A program made the position numbers and the translations under genes. A stretch of DNA of 64,000 nucleotides from Agrocybe praecox (taxonomy: Eukaryota > Basidiomycota > Agaricomycetes > Agaricales > Agrocybaceae): the NCBI GenBank assembly GCA_964017145.1, contig OZ024850.1:1589618-1653617 (forward strand), written 5' to 3'. The notes under the pieces were generated by a model. The model did not search any database. It was not told where the DNA came from and saw nothing but the letters and a program-made list of their open reading frames with translations. Positions 16,060 to 27,691 of this stretch are shown here, piece after piece; the first letter of the stretch is position 1, and each line of letters opens with the position of its first letter.

Positions 16060-16406
16060 TTAGATTTGCGCAGTATGATATGGTCTCGGTCGGTGTACGC
16101 CTTCGTATTATAATTGATCTTGCTGCGAGAAATAATGGAAGTATGAGCCCAGAAGACAAGGTGTCGCCTGCAGCAAGTGATATCGGTCCCCATATGATCA
16201 GAGAATGACTGCTGCATGTCAACAATTCGTGACCGCGTTGTGGGAGTTTCTTTGCTTGGTTCTGATGCATTTCGCAAACATAATATGTATTCGATCATCG
16301 ATGATCGCGTCCGTCAAAAATCTCGAGCTGAGCTCTAAGATCTGAACTTTCAACTTCCTCTTTAATCTTCGTTAATCCCATTCCCACATACCGTAACTGC
16401 TGAGAA
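16060..16406. promoter_or_regulatory. divergent promoter region, cofactor D / BUD22
   Basis: About 347 nt separate the two start codons of oppositely transcribed genes, so this must carry both promoters and 5' untranslated regions. ORFs of 72-121 codons on the minus strand (16052-16660) cross into the verified BUD22 exons and are shadows. No clear TATA box or named operator was recognised. Confidence 0.6.
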
Positions 16407-18254
16407 ATGGAAATGGATGCCTCAGCGAACACCAGTCTAAAAAGGAAACGATATGAACCCCCGGAAGAGGTACAACCGTTGCTTTTCACATCCGACCCAA
16501 TACGCGTTTTACTGACATTTTCCTTTTGATTCTCTGTCGTTCTAGGAGCTGAGTGTTCGTATTGGAGGGAAACTGGTATGAGATAGAGCAATAACCCTGG
16601 TATCTGAGCTTCGACATTCAATGGACCTTGTTCTAGCATCATGAAATCAAAGAGGTGCATAAAGCGTCTAAAAGGGCGAAAGTCTTTGAAACCCAGAAAG
16701 TCGTGAAAAGGATGAAAGACTTACGGTATGTGGAGTATACAACTGAGCTTCAGCACATCCTAAACCATGGTATTGCTTTAATTAGGAAAAAGAATGCGGA
16801 GGATAAGGCCATTGGTCAATTCGAAGAAGAGCTAACCACTCTCAAGGTCATTCTCATTCCCTGTTCACCTGACCTCATTGAAATTCAACCTTTTTTATGG
16901 ACGTATAGGATATAGACCACGATACTATTGGAAACTCAGCCTTCTGTACCAAAGTTCTAAAGGATCATCTACTTCGTGACAACGAAGACCTCAAAAATTC
17001 CATATCTCAAGAACTAAAAGTCATTTTCATCCCTGCCGAACCAGGAAGCACGCTTGCCAAAATCCAAAGTCGTCTTTTGAGCTCCAAAATTCTCGCAGTG
17101 CAAGTGACGGCGTCTATTAATTCCCTGAAGGTTCTTCTGAACCCCGCTTTGAAATACAACAATCCCGCAGGCTCCGGGAAGGCGCACACGACCACTATTT
17201 CTGACGAAATATCGGAACGGCCTTCCAAGATACGCAAAGGATCAACTACTTCTGAAGATCCTAAAGCCAGGAATAAGAACAATGCCGCTTCAAAAACAGA
17301 AGTTCCCGTCCATGACAAGGATGGTGATAACTCTTCTGATTCAGAAGTAGGTGAAGATGACGACGCTGGCTGGGAATCAGGCAGTATAAACCGCGATGGT
17401 GGTGCTCTTGGCATGGATGACGATGGTTGGGAATCAGGATCAATTGGAGATAGTGAAAACCAGGGTGATAGCGACAAAGATGATGATTCATCGTTAGAGT
17501 CGGACAGCGACGATGAAGGACACAGAGTGGATACGAAAAAACGCAAGCCTAAGGCGGTTAGTAATGCACCACCAGCAAAAGCAAAAGGAAATTCTTCATC
17601 CGGGAAGATTGAATCAACTTTTTTACCCTCTCTCTCCGTGGGCTTCGTGCGCGGGTCTGATGATTCCGACTTCAGTGAAGGTGAAGGGCGCAAAGTAGCA
17701 GATATGCCGAAGAAAAATCGGCGAGGTCAAAGGGCAAGACGAGCGTATGTGCCCACACAAATTATTGTTATCTTCACCACTAATATTGTCTGTTCCCAAA
17801 AATTCCAAACTTCGTTTCTATCAGGATCTGGGAAAAGAAATTCGGCCGCAATGCAAATCACAAAAAGAAAGAAGCTGCTGAGCTCGCTGCTGCCGCTTTG
17901 ACTCAACCTCGGCAGGCACAAGGTCACACGAGCAGTAATAACAGTAAATTAGGGTTTAATGGTGCCCCCGCACGTAAATCGTTCAATAGTCAAGGTCCAG
18001 CCGTGACGTCAAAAGATGCTTCAAGGAGCAAGAGCATCCCACAACAGCATCAACCTATGGACTCAGGTTGGGCAGGTCGCGCTAAAGGCACACCAGCCGC
18101 CACAAGTAATTCGTTTATCAAGTCATCGGGGCGGAAGGCCGCCGAACAGAACGACAAACCTTTACATCCGTCATGGGAGGCTAAAAGAAAACTGAAAGAG
18201 AAAGAAAGCGTGGGGATTGTCCCAAGTCAAGGGAAGAAAATCAAGTTTTCTTAG
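16407..18254 (+). CDS. BUD22: Bud22 / SRFBP1 family ribosome biogenesis protein
   Basis: Bud22-family nucleolar proteins act in 18S rRNA maturation and small-subunit biogenesis. I read six exons: 16407-16469, 16546-16575 (30-nt microexon), 16637-16725, 16786-16846, 16909-17744 and 17825-18254. The N-terminus begins MEMDASANTSLKRKRYEPPE. Splicing then joins ELSVRIGGKL to HHEIKEVHKASKRAKVFETQ and KDLR to KKNAEDKAIGQFEEEL, a typical basic coiled-coil head. The middle is strongly acidic (Asp/Glu/Ser runs at 17330-17520). The last junction gives RRAIWEKKFGRNANHKKKE. The C-terminus HPSWEAKRKLKEKESVGIVP and QGKKIKF is the family signature. The microexon and exon 1 were found by frame continuity; a naive view would start too late at a non-ATG codon near 16655. 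Confidence 0.9.
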
Positions 18255-18528
18255 TCACTCTGGGGTGCGTTTTCTAAGTAAAGGAAGTCGTAACTCTACA
18301 AAAAATATAATTAGGCATGTAATTTGGGGTCCGTTACACCTAGATTTCGAAGCCTGTCTCTATATATGATTCGAAAGATCCGTAAACCCAAGAAAGAAAG
18401 AAAGAAAGCAGCGTGATGACCTTATCCACTAGCCCGAAACATAGTAATACATACTTGTGATAACATGACAAGAACGTGAGATTGGAAAGGAGAAAGTAAA
18501 TAAGTCAGAGAAGTACAACAACGAAATA

Positions 18529-19202
18529 TCACTGGACTTTGTTGCATATATGCCGCTTTCCACCCACAAGGCGGCAGGAACGTGAACACCACATATCTCC
18601 GCATTTAGCGCAGCGAGGGAAGTCACTTCCTTTCTTCCGGCATGTCGAGCATTGAGCGATGTTTCCGCACAACCTTGATTGACGTTCGAGCCTAGCTAGT
18701 ATAGGGTGAAGTTCAGAGTCGTCTCTGGACTTGGTGGAAGTGGAGGAAGATGAAGTGGAAAAAGAAGGGCGGACTGGAGATGGCGATGGCGATGGGAAGG
18801 TGCGAGTGATGTATGGGACCTCAGGAGATGAAGCTGAAGAATCATCCGAGTCGACGTCATACGTGAAAGAAATCGTGCGTCTATCGTCGAACGTGACTTT
18901 TCTCCGTCTAGGTGTCCGAACCGTTGATGATGAGTACGACACGAAATGTTGTAGTGTGGGTGTCGCTGAGCGTACTGGTACAAAGGACCCATATGCTTGG
19001 TGCTTGTCAGGACGTTTGCTGAGGCCAGACGTGGAACTTGACTTGCTTATCTCGAGTATGGATGCAAGTGAAGCGCCTGATGATGTCGAGAGTATGGACG
19101 AGGTGCGAGTACGCGGTCGTGATTGCGCAGGACGCACTGTAATATAAGTTTCCTTTACGATGATAAGCGAATGTCGTTTGTTATAAGAATCCGGAACTCA
19201 CT
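18529..19202 (-). CDS. Ser-rich protein with C-terminal HIT/MYND-like zinc finger
   Basis: This is a 202-aa protein. Residues 1-160 are low-complexity, rich in Ser, Thr, Pro and Arg, with an RRRKVTFDDRRTISF segment. The last ~40 residues form a cysteine array: CSTC, CAKC, WCSRSCR and a closing HxC (HIC), the pattern of a treble-clef HIT or MYND-like zinc finger, normally a protein-binding module. The reading frame has no ATG upstream of its first residues; a GTG sits where Met should be. A 65-nt GT-AG intron (19201-19137) would join an A at 19202 to TG at 19136-19135 and create the start codon. No in-frame ATG exists further upstream before a stop. Family and role beyond the finger are unknown. 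It is convergent with BUD22, 274 nt apart. Confidence 0.75.
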
Positions 19203-21543
19203 ATAGTCATAGACATGGCGAGAGGGTATTCCTGGTATCCGTCTACGTTGAAAGGGTTTATATAGCTTACTTGAGGAAAAATTAGCCTCCGAACAGTGAG
19301 ATCTATCTCAACAGGATCTGTACTCACAGGTTCTTGAAATGAACCGCCCTTGAGATAAGTGATGAATAAATTTATGCGGAGTTGCCAATACAGTCTAGGC
19401 ACGAAGAAAAAAGTACAAAGTATAAATGATCGCTAGAAGAACCGGGACAAGTGGAAGGACGGACAGAGTGAGGCAGAAAAAGGACTGAAATGGTTGCAAG
19501 GAAAGGAGTGGAATAAATTGTCTTTATTGTGTCACAATTTCAACAATCTCCGTTCCTAATCGGGACCAATGCAATATCAAAATAACATTGCTATATTCGG
19601 GTCTCTCGTGGATGCCGTTAATTTCCCGCAAAAGCTTGGCATCTTGCAATCAATTTGAGTCGTGTGCCAGTATTTTCCCTACGAAATTTGGGCGAAGAGG
19701 GCCCGCACTAGATATCTTTTACACTGACGAAGTGAAGCATTGTAATTTTCCAAGGTTTGGGGTATTGTTACAAAAGATTAATGAATAATTCACATCCCGT
19801 CTCCTAGTTTTGCTGAGGCATTGTGCATAATACCGTAGTGGCACGGCGCCAGGCTGTGGCACTTATGGCATTGAACCGAGGACTTATTCACATTAACTGT
19901 CCAGCCATTCCTTATTTCGATTGTTAATGGCATTCCTGAGCGCCGCCCGAGCAAGTAGTGTGGGATTACCTGCCGCTGGCTGAGGCCTGAGGCTCGACAG
20001 TCAGAACGAATATTATGTACATATGTATAACTTGCAGAAGCGAGCTACGTCGCGCGATATTAACACAGGATCCTGTATATCACCGACCTCGGCATAAGTA
20101 ATGACCGCTCCCAATAAGGGTATAGTGTTGAGCGGTCATGTATGTGTTCAAAATTTTCACCTCAAGGCTCACCGTTATCGATTCCTGTATATGTATAACA
20201 GGCTCTAGTGAAAATGAATTTAGTTTTGATGTAACCCAACCAGCAAATCTGGCTATATATATAACGTCTAAAGATAATGTCGGTCTCATTTGTATAGAGA
20301 GAACTGGTACTTACGAAATCCGTTGGAACTTTATTTATTTAAATAGTCTCTTAAAATATCGACGCACGTTCGTTGAATAACGAGTGTGATTCGATGCAAA
20401 CTTGGTGGGTCGTGGACCAGCGTGGATCCCGCGAAGCTTTGGAGGGAAGATAGATTTTCCACGAACCACTGTACGTATGCAGATACCGCGATACCGCCAC
20501 CAGAAAATTTAGCAGAATCTGTAAATTGGATACGAATGCAGCTGCAACTTAGCTGCAACTGGACTTGCCACGCAAACAAAAAAAACGCCTGGAGCGTATA
20601 GTACGTCATGCAATATATGTGTCCCTCAAACGATAAGTTGTATAATGACCTATTTGAACTCCACTTCGTTGGATAATAGCAAATCGTTCGCATGTATACG
20701 CGTGTCCCTGGCACATTGAACGTGCAGCAAACGCTTGAGCTCCGATGTTCAATGTTCAGCGCCTAATTATTTGGAACTTCCTCTTTCTCGCTTCGCTGAT
20801 TAAATAATCGGCCCACAAAAGTATGTAGTCGTCCGTATTTCCACTTTTCCCTTGCGGATGCTCCCTCACTCCTCCCCGTGGCCCGAGCCCTGGTCTTCGC
20901 TAGTTTGTTACTCCGCAAACGGTCCCTCGTTCCCGTGTATTATTTTAGAGTGCACGATGTTCTATACAGATACGCAAGCGGGATGTAGGCCCGTACATGC
21001 CATACATACAGGAAATGTACCGTGACCCAGGTTTCCCCACATTTCTGTCATTACGCCTGTCATGATCAGCTGCACCTGATAACCATCAATTCTAAAAATA
21101 ACACTACCACTCCAAAAAATCTTGTGATCGCCCACAGACAATTTCGTACTTCTCTTATTCGCAGTGGTTCTACATTTAAATAGCATTCTTTTTAGTATAT
21201 GGGGCCTAACTATTTGCAATATATTTTTCTAGGAGGCATTTCTGAAATCTCTTATCTTATCGAAATGTACGTACTATGTACACACGGATTGACATTATTA
21301 ATCTATTTATAGTCCGGAGAGCACGGCTAAGTAAGGTGGGCCAGCTGAGAGGTATTATGTACATATACATAGTACATATTCACTATATGGCATCATAACT
21401 TGGCCGCGGAATCTAGAGAAGGGGATATTAAACGAGAGTGAATGTTATAAGGTGGTCTCTTCTTCTCCGACTTACCTTCGAGTTCACACCCAACAGCCTT
21501 GGCATCGTCAATCCTCGACTATAAGATAAGGAAGCGACGGTAA
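19203..21543. other. intergenic, no gene seen
   Basis: About 2.3 kb contains only short unsupported ORFs. The distal part must include the promoter of the downstream transporter gene. A small inverted motif with gcagctgcaactt and agctgcaact occurs at 20538-20561. I see no transposase, tRNA or coding relic that I can support. Confidence 0.55.
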
Positions 21544-24500
21544 ATGGACGACAAGAAACAGGACGCTGCGAGGGAGACGACATCTCATTCCTCACTGGAG
21601 AAAGATGCCGACGTTGAACACTATGAGAACCACGATTCGGGCTCGGAAAAGATCATGCAGGGGTCTGTGAAACGCAAACCGGTGCCCGTCCCTCTAACAC
21701 CGATGGAGAGGCAGCTGGCGTTGCAGGAGGCATTGAAAGTAGATCCGGGTGTTAAACGATTTAGCTGGGCTGCTATTCAGGTGAGGGACCTTTGCTGTAG
21801 ATTTGGGTTTTCAGTGCTCCCAAGGAAGCGGGGCTAAAGTGAATGGGGCACTTGACAGCACACTGGTGGCAGCAGAGCACTTTTCTTTTGTGTTTCTGAA
21901 CTCTACCATGCATGTGTGCATGTGCAATGTTTTGGGGTCGTAATCTCTAGCAACATAGGAGGTATGATAATTGAATAAGTAATGCTGACGTTTCGTGGGT
22001 TTTTTGGGACTTTTAGATGTACCTGGTCACTTTGGTAGTTTGCTGTTGTTCCGGAGATAGTGGATTCGATGGAACTGTACGTTATGTTCTACTGTGCTAT
22101 TCAGGCCTAAGGGATTTTAATGACATGGGCACTTATGTTCTCAAAGGTCATGGGTGGTATAAATAGCATGCAGCAGTATCAGAGATACTTTGGTTTGAGT
22201 GGGGTTGGAAGCAAGACAGGGTGCGTTGACATGTTTTTTGTGAATGGGAACGAATTAAATTGATTAATGTGGTTTTTGTTGTGCACAGTATCGTTTTCGG
22301 AATATTCACGGTGTATGAATTTAATTTTTTACCTCGTTCAAAAATGTGTTTAGAGCTAATTAGATTTTGCTCCTATACAGTGGATCAATCGTGTATGTCG
22401 CCTTTTCTCAATGGTCTTATCTATGTCTACTTATGAAAATTTCAACACCCCGTGTACAGTGGTACAATTCCAGCTTGTAAGTCCTTTTCGTCGGGTGCCA
22501 ATGTTCTCTCCATAGTTCCTATCTCTGACGGTTACACGGTAGCATATTTCCCTGACAGATTTGGACGTCGATTCTCCATGTTCTTCGGAAACGCTGTACT
22601 CGTGTGCGTCTATTTTCATAGGGAACAAAACGTGGATGGATAAATTTATTGTCTGATTTTACCCGGCAACACAGTATTGGTGCAGTGATAACGGCCAACG
22701 CACAGAACAAAGGAATGTTTCTGGGTGGTCGGTTCTTGACGGGTGCGTATGAAACCAAACTCCTGAGTGAGGTATATTAATCCTTATTTTTTCCCCACAA
22801 CCTTGCTGTATGCATGTAGGACTGGGCTCGTCATGCGCTGGAGCATCTGCTAAATCGTATCTCGCCGAGATGGCCCCGGCTCATTCGCGTGGCGCGTATC
22901 TTGGATTTTTGAATTCGTTGTAAGTACATATGTTACATTCCCTTTATTTTAAAATGAAACAGCGCGCATGGCGGGCGCGAGGAGGCGCTGCGCTCGCCGC
23001 TCGGGGTACTCGCGCACATTGCTTGAGTGGCTGTTTCAACGCTATTCTATACCCGAGCTGACTCACTTTTACGTCTCATCTGCATTTTTCACCGCCCACG
23101 CAGCTATTATGTTGGCCAAATGACAGCGACGGGTATGATGGTTGCGACTGGTAGATTCAATAGCGAGATGTCTTGGCGGTTGCCGTTGTATATTCAGGTA
23201 TGTAACTATTCTTCAATCAACGTGATATATTCTGAGTTTTTATGATCGTTGATAATATAGCTTGTACCAGCAGCCATCAATGTGATTTTCGTATTTTTGT
23301 GTCCTGAATCGTACGTCTGATTTTTGTTGCGCTATAAAACATAATTGCTTTGTCTGAATTTCGGTCTCGAATAGTCCTCGATGGCTATACAGCATTGGGA
23401 AGCCCGAGAAGGCGCGTAAGATTCTTGCGCGGTTTCATAGTAGCACCAATGATATCAAATCCCCACTTGTGGACCTGGAGATGACGGAGATCGAGGAGAA
23501 AATCCAGATTGACGGCGCTGATAGTGAGTTTTACTTCTGAGTTCTATTGTAACGTGGTTGACGCTTCGCCTCAGAGACGTGGTGGGATTTCAGGCCTTTG
23601 TTCACAACCCGTGCGGATAGGTACAGAGCATATATGGTCATTCTCATTGGTAAGTTTCTTGTTTCAAGGCTACGACACATGTTATAACTAATTCTAATCT
23701 TCAGGTGTATTCGGTACGCCAAGGACTTCCTTCGTATCGTCAATCTACCTAATTAGGCATTAAATTCCATATTTGGTTTATAGGTCAACTCAGCGGTAAC
23801 GGGTTGATTACTTATTTCCTTCCCATCCTGTTGAAAGATGCGGGAATCACTTCGCAAGATCGCCAACTTACTCTGAACTTTGTTAATAGTGTGACTTCAT
23901 AGTGAGAATTTTCTTTTTGTTGAAGAAAGATCTATGCTGAGGTTGCATTCTGATGTAGCATCGGAGGTACGTTTTGCAAGCAACCGTTTTGAAATGAAAG
24001 CTTTACTGATTCGATTGGTCTTTTTCTTTTCTTTTAGCATTAACTGTATGTGATCATCAATAATGGGCGATCGTAATCTTTTATGGGCGCTAATCATGCT
24101 TCTCTCGCAGGGTTCCGCTACAGTCGACCGATTTGGACGTCGCAAGGCCTTGCTGTGGTCCACAAGTATAATGGTGGTTATCTTGGCAGCTGTAACTGGG
24201 TTATTGAGTAGCTTTGGAAGCGCCGCTAGAGCAAACGCTGGGATCACCATGATCTATCTATTCATGGTCGTCTTCTCGTTCGGGTGGACACCGATGTGAG
24301 CGCTTCCAGTGTTTCCCTATTCCGCGGGCACATTCTATGATTCTTACCACTTTTGTCCAAATAGGCAAGCTCTGTATCCAGCTGAAGTACTGAGTTATCA
24401 AGCACGAGCCAAGGGACTTGCTTTTCTGGGGATCGTGTCACAGGTAGCGACGCTGATCAACACATTTGGGTATGGCATCAGGATAACGGAGATGTTGATT

Positions 24501-24797
24501 CGTGACGCTGATATATCACCTCCAACAGACTGCCAGTTGCGCTCCAGAAGATCGGATGGAAAGGTGAGAAAAGATTATAAATATGGTGGTGATCGTCTGA
24601 ACTAAGAATATGACGACACTGCAGTTTACTTGATTTTCTTGATTTGGGATATCTTTGAAGTGATTGTGATCTATTTCTTTGTGGTGGAGACCAAGGGATT
24701 AACACTGGAAGAGATCAACGAGGTGTTTGAGGACGAGAATCCCAGACAATACAGCGAGCGATTGCAGAAGGGGCGACGAAGAGAAACCAGTGCTTAG
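21544..24797 (+). CDS. MFS sugar transporter (lactose/hexose permease-like)
   Basis: This is a 12-TM sugar/H+ symporter of the major facilitator superfamily, in the plasma membrane. The first exon (21544-21780) gives an ~80-residue cytosolic head starting [20 protein letters not shown]. Later exons, cut by more than ten short introns, give [19 protein letters not shown], the motif [20 protein letters not shown], the [20 protein letters not shown] helix, [34 protein letters not shown], the second-half [16 protein letters not shown] repeat, [16 protein letters not shown], and [20 protein letters not shown] near the C-terminus. These are the classic sugar-porter signatures. The stop TAG is at 24795-24797. 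The substrate cannot be told from sequence; similarity in style is to fungal lactose permease-like transporters. No break was noted, but junctions were not all resolved. Confidence 0.9.
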
Positions 24798-25031
24798 TAG
24801 TTTATTTGTGTATTGTACCTTGTAAGTTTTAGAATGAGGAGTAAGGAGTCGTTGTAAACAAGCGTCAACAGATGAATTGTGATGCAATCTTAACCTATGC
24901 TGTGCATCTACGCGGGCTTAGGGTACAACCACGCGACCACTCTTTCTCTTCTTCTTCCACATCCTTTTCTTTCTTGGCCACACTCATACATACGGTTTCC
25001 ATTATACCATCTCAATTTCCAATAAATCATC

Positions 25032-27134
25032 ATGGTCAATTACTCTCCGTCTTTTTTGTCCCCAAATATTGATGAATATTCTTTTCTAGGGCCAAACACT
25101 TTCTTCACCCTGTTGGTCCATATTTTGCTCAATTTATGCTGTCGTTCTCAACTTTGTCTTTCAGCAACGAGGAAAATAACAAATTCGGGGGGAAATGCCC
25201 GCTTTTTCTATGGCATATCTGAGATGCAAGGATGGCGAATTTGTGAGCGTTTTGCACGCTTTCTGGGATAGGCCATGCCTCCTGCCTATAGCCTACAAAG
25301 AAGACTGTTTCCTGACTATAACCCTCAAGCGATGGAGGATGCGCATGCCGTAGTTCTGGACTTGGATGGGCCTAGGGACAATAGCAATACCTTTTTTGCG
25401 GTGTACGACGGGCATGGCGGTGCGTTTAGTCTTTGTCCGTTACCTTGATTATGGCTCATGGTATTCCATAGGATCTGCGGTCGCAAGATTCGCCGGACAG
25501 AACGTACACAAACGATTAGTGACGGAGGAAAGTTACAAAGCAAAGGATTATCCAACATCACTAAAGAAGGCATTTTTGGGTACAGACGAAGATCTATTAG
25601 CAAGTGAGTAAAGATGTAACAGCTTTGTCGTTCTAATGTAACAATCTACTCGCAATCTAGACCCTGCGCAAACAAGAGACCCTTCAGGCTGTACCGCTGT
25701 TGCCGCTTTAGTGACGAATGACAACAAGATTTATGTTGTACGTCCTACAGCGCTCTCTTCCCTTTACCGGACTCCTTTCTCACGATCTGCAGGCGAACGC
25801 GGGGGATTCACGATCCGTTATTGGTATTAATGGAGAGGTGAAACCACTCAGTTTTGACCACAAGCCGACAGGCGAAGGTATGTTATCTTGTCGGCGCTGT
25901 CAAGTATATCATTGAACGTATTGTTAGTCGAAAAGGCACGTATTTCTGCAGCTGGTGGATACATCGAATTCGGTCGGGTAAACGGTTAGTATTGCTCCAT
26001 CATTGTCGTCATCTCCCGGATGGTGACTGTCGATTCATACAAAACTATAACTAACTCTCTTTTGATCCCATTTACAGGCAACCTCGCGTTGTCCCGGGCG
26101 TTAGGCGATTTCGAATTCAAAAAGAATTACTCTCTGGGACCCGAAGCTCAAGTTATCACCGCAGACCCAGATATTACATGTCATGAGATCACAGACGATG
26201 ACGAATTCCTAGTTTTGGCATGCGATGGTAACTGATAATCTTTTCATGGCGCAATACCCGCATACTTATCGGTTCTAATTCAAGGTATCTGGGACTGCTT
26301 AAGCTCCCAGCAAGTCGTTGACTTTGTCCGCTATAATGTGTCCCTCGGCAAAGAACTGTCTGAAATTTGCGAATCGATCTTCGACCACTGCCTTGCGCCA
26401 GACACCACATCAGGAGCAGGTATCGGATGTGACAACATGACGATCCTCATCGTTGCCATTACACACGGACGGACGAAGGAGGAATGGTACAAGTGGGTCA
26501 CGGAGAGAGTACAGTCGGGAGTTGGTTACAAGACGCCAAGCTCCGTGCCACAGCTATACTCGCAAAGCCGATTAATGTCGTTCCGCGCCAGACAAGAAGC
26601 CATGGAGGCAAGAAACAGATTGCACGACGAGCCTGAGATGTCGCATGCTTTTGATGGAGATGACTTTCTGAGGAAGTATGGATTGAGAGTGACGACACTG
26701 ACTGGAGGAGCTGGCAGCGGCATTTCTTACCGACCTGGCGGTGCGATAGTCAGTGATAGCGGACAGCTGATGTTTGGGAGCGATGAGAGTGATGAGGAAG
26801 ATAGCGAAGATGAAGGTATCAGAGCAGGTGCTGGGTCATTCTTTTCGGAGACCCTGGGACTTGGACGATCAGAGTCACCGGACCCAACAAAGAACCTCAA
26901 AGCTCAGTTAGATGAGTACGAGAAAGATATCCAGAACGAAGATATCGACATGGATGCCGAATCAGATGAGAAATCATCAAGTGGTATGTTTCTTACTTGT
27001 TGTCATTGAGCTGGCCCTCATTTCTTCCAGGTTCTTCCACTACGCCTACGAAGCTGCCCAACGGCGACGTCGTAAAATCACCAGAATCAGTAGATGCTGG
27101 TATCTCTACTCCTGAGCCTATCAAGGCTGCATAG
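25032..27134 (+). CDS. PP2C-type protein phosphatase (Ptc2/Ptc3-like)
   Basis: This is a metal-dependent Ser/Thr phosphatase that dampens stress MAPK and checkpoint signalling in yeasts. The coding start is an ATG at 25032-25034 immediately followed by an intron. A 22-nt exon (25090-25111) and exon 25165-25242 follow, giving MGQTLSSPSTRKITNSGGNA, the canonical myristoylation-type head of Ptc2 enzymes. The next junction gives WRISMEDAHAVVLDLDG. Catalytic motifs follow: FFAVYDGHGG, SGCTAVAALV, ANAGDSRSV, DHKPTGEG, GNLALSRALGDFEFK, DEFLVLACDGIWD and GIGCDNMTILIVAI. The ~220-residue C-terminal tail is acidic (Asp/Glu/Ser) and probably regulatory, ending STPEPIKAA. Metal-binding aspartates in DGHGG, DGIWD and GCDN are intact. 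About nine introns; two early donors (gtcaat, gttggt) are non-consensus. Confidence 0.93.
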
Positions 27135-27691
27135 TCACTCGACACTCTAGAAAATCTACAACGTCGACGGATGACGAAATTGAACGACGAAGATTCACGC
27201 ACCCTTGCCCCGGTCATGATTTCTGCACGCACATCACGACTTTATCCAACTCGAATGGACCCAATCAATCATATGCATGCATACCTTCTTATTCTCATTT
27301 TTTACATACTTGTTGTATTGCCGTATCCCTCATCCCACCTCACCCTACATCATGACCACCATACTTTTTTTGTGCATCTTATTCGTTCACGTTCGGCCTG
27401 CTTTTCTTTCCGCCGCTTTCCTCCTTTTTGTGTTCCTTTCTGTTGGGCTGATCGACGTCATAATTTATCTATTGGTAGTAAACACCCACCCCATTAAATA
27501 ACAATGCTGCCTGTTTTCTCTCTCCTCAAAATTACTGCTTTGCGTCGGTGTCGTAGCGTCAAGTTACTCTGATCTCGAAACATGACCGGCTTCGCATCGG
27601 CAAATTTCTTATGTCATAATTGATCAATCTATGAATCCATTTCTTTCTCTCTTCAACTTTTTTTGATACGACTATCTTAAACGGCCAAGAA
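27135..27691. other. spacer between PP2C and NudC-domain genes
   Basis: About 560 nt with pyrimidine-rich patches (27290-27460) on the plus strand, as expected for a 3' untranslated region followed by a fungal promoter with CT-rich stretches before the next ATG. The ORFs here are hydrophobic products of the CT-rich composition and are not supported. Confidence 0.55.

Noticed and set aside
16295..16660. 121-codon minus-strand ORF upstream of cofactor D
   Set aside because: It lies antisense to BUD22 exons 1-3, which join in frame into the conserved family head, so it is a shadow.
17007..17693. 228-codon Ser/Pro-rich minus-strand ORF
   Set aside because: It is antisense to the acidic Asp/Glu/Ser stretch of BUD22; GA-rich acidic codons leave the opposite strand open.
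20538..20561. gcagctgcaactt motif resembling a motif inside the MITE-like element (34876-34902)
   Set aside because: Only a short tgcaact word is shared; not enough to call a related element.
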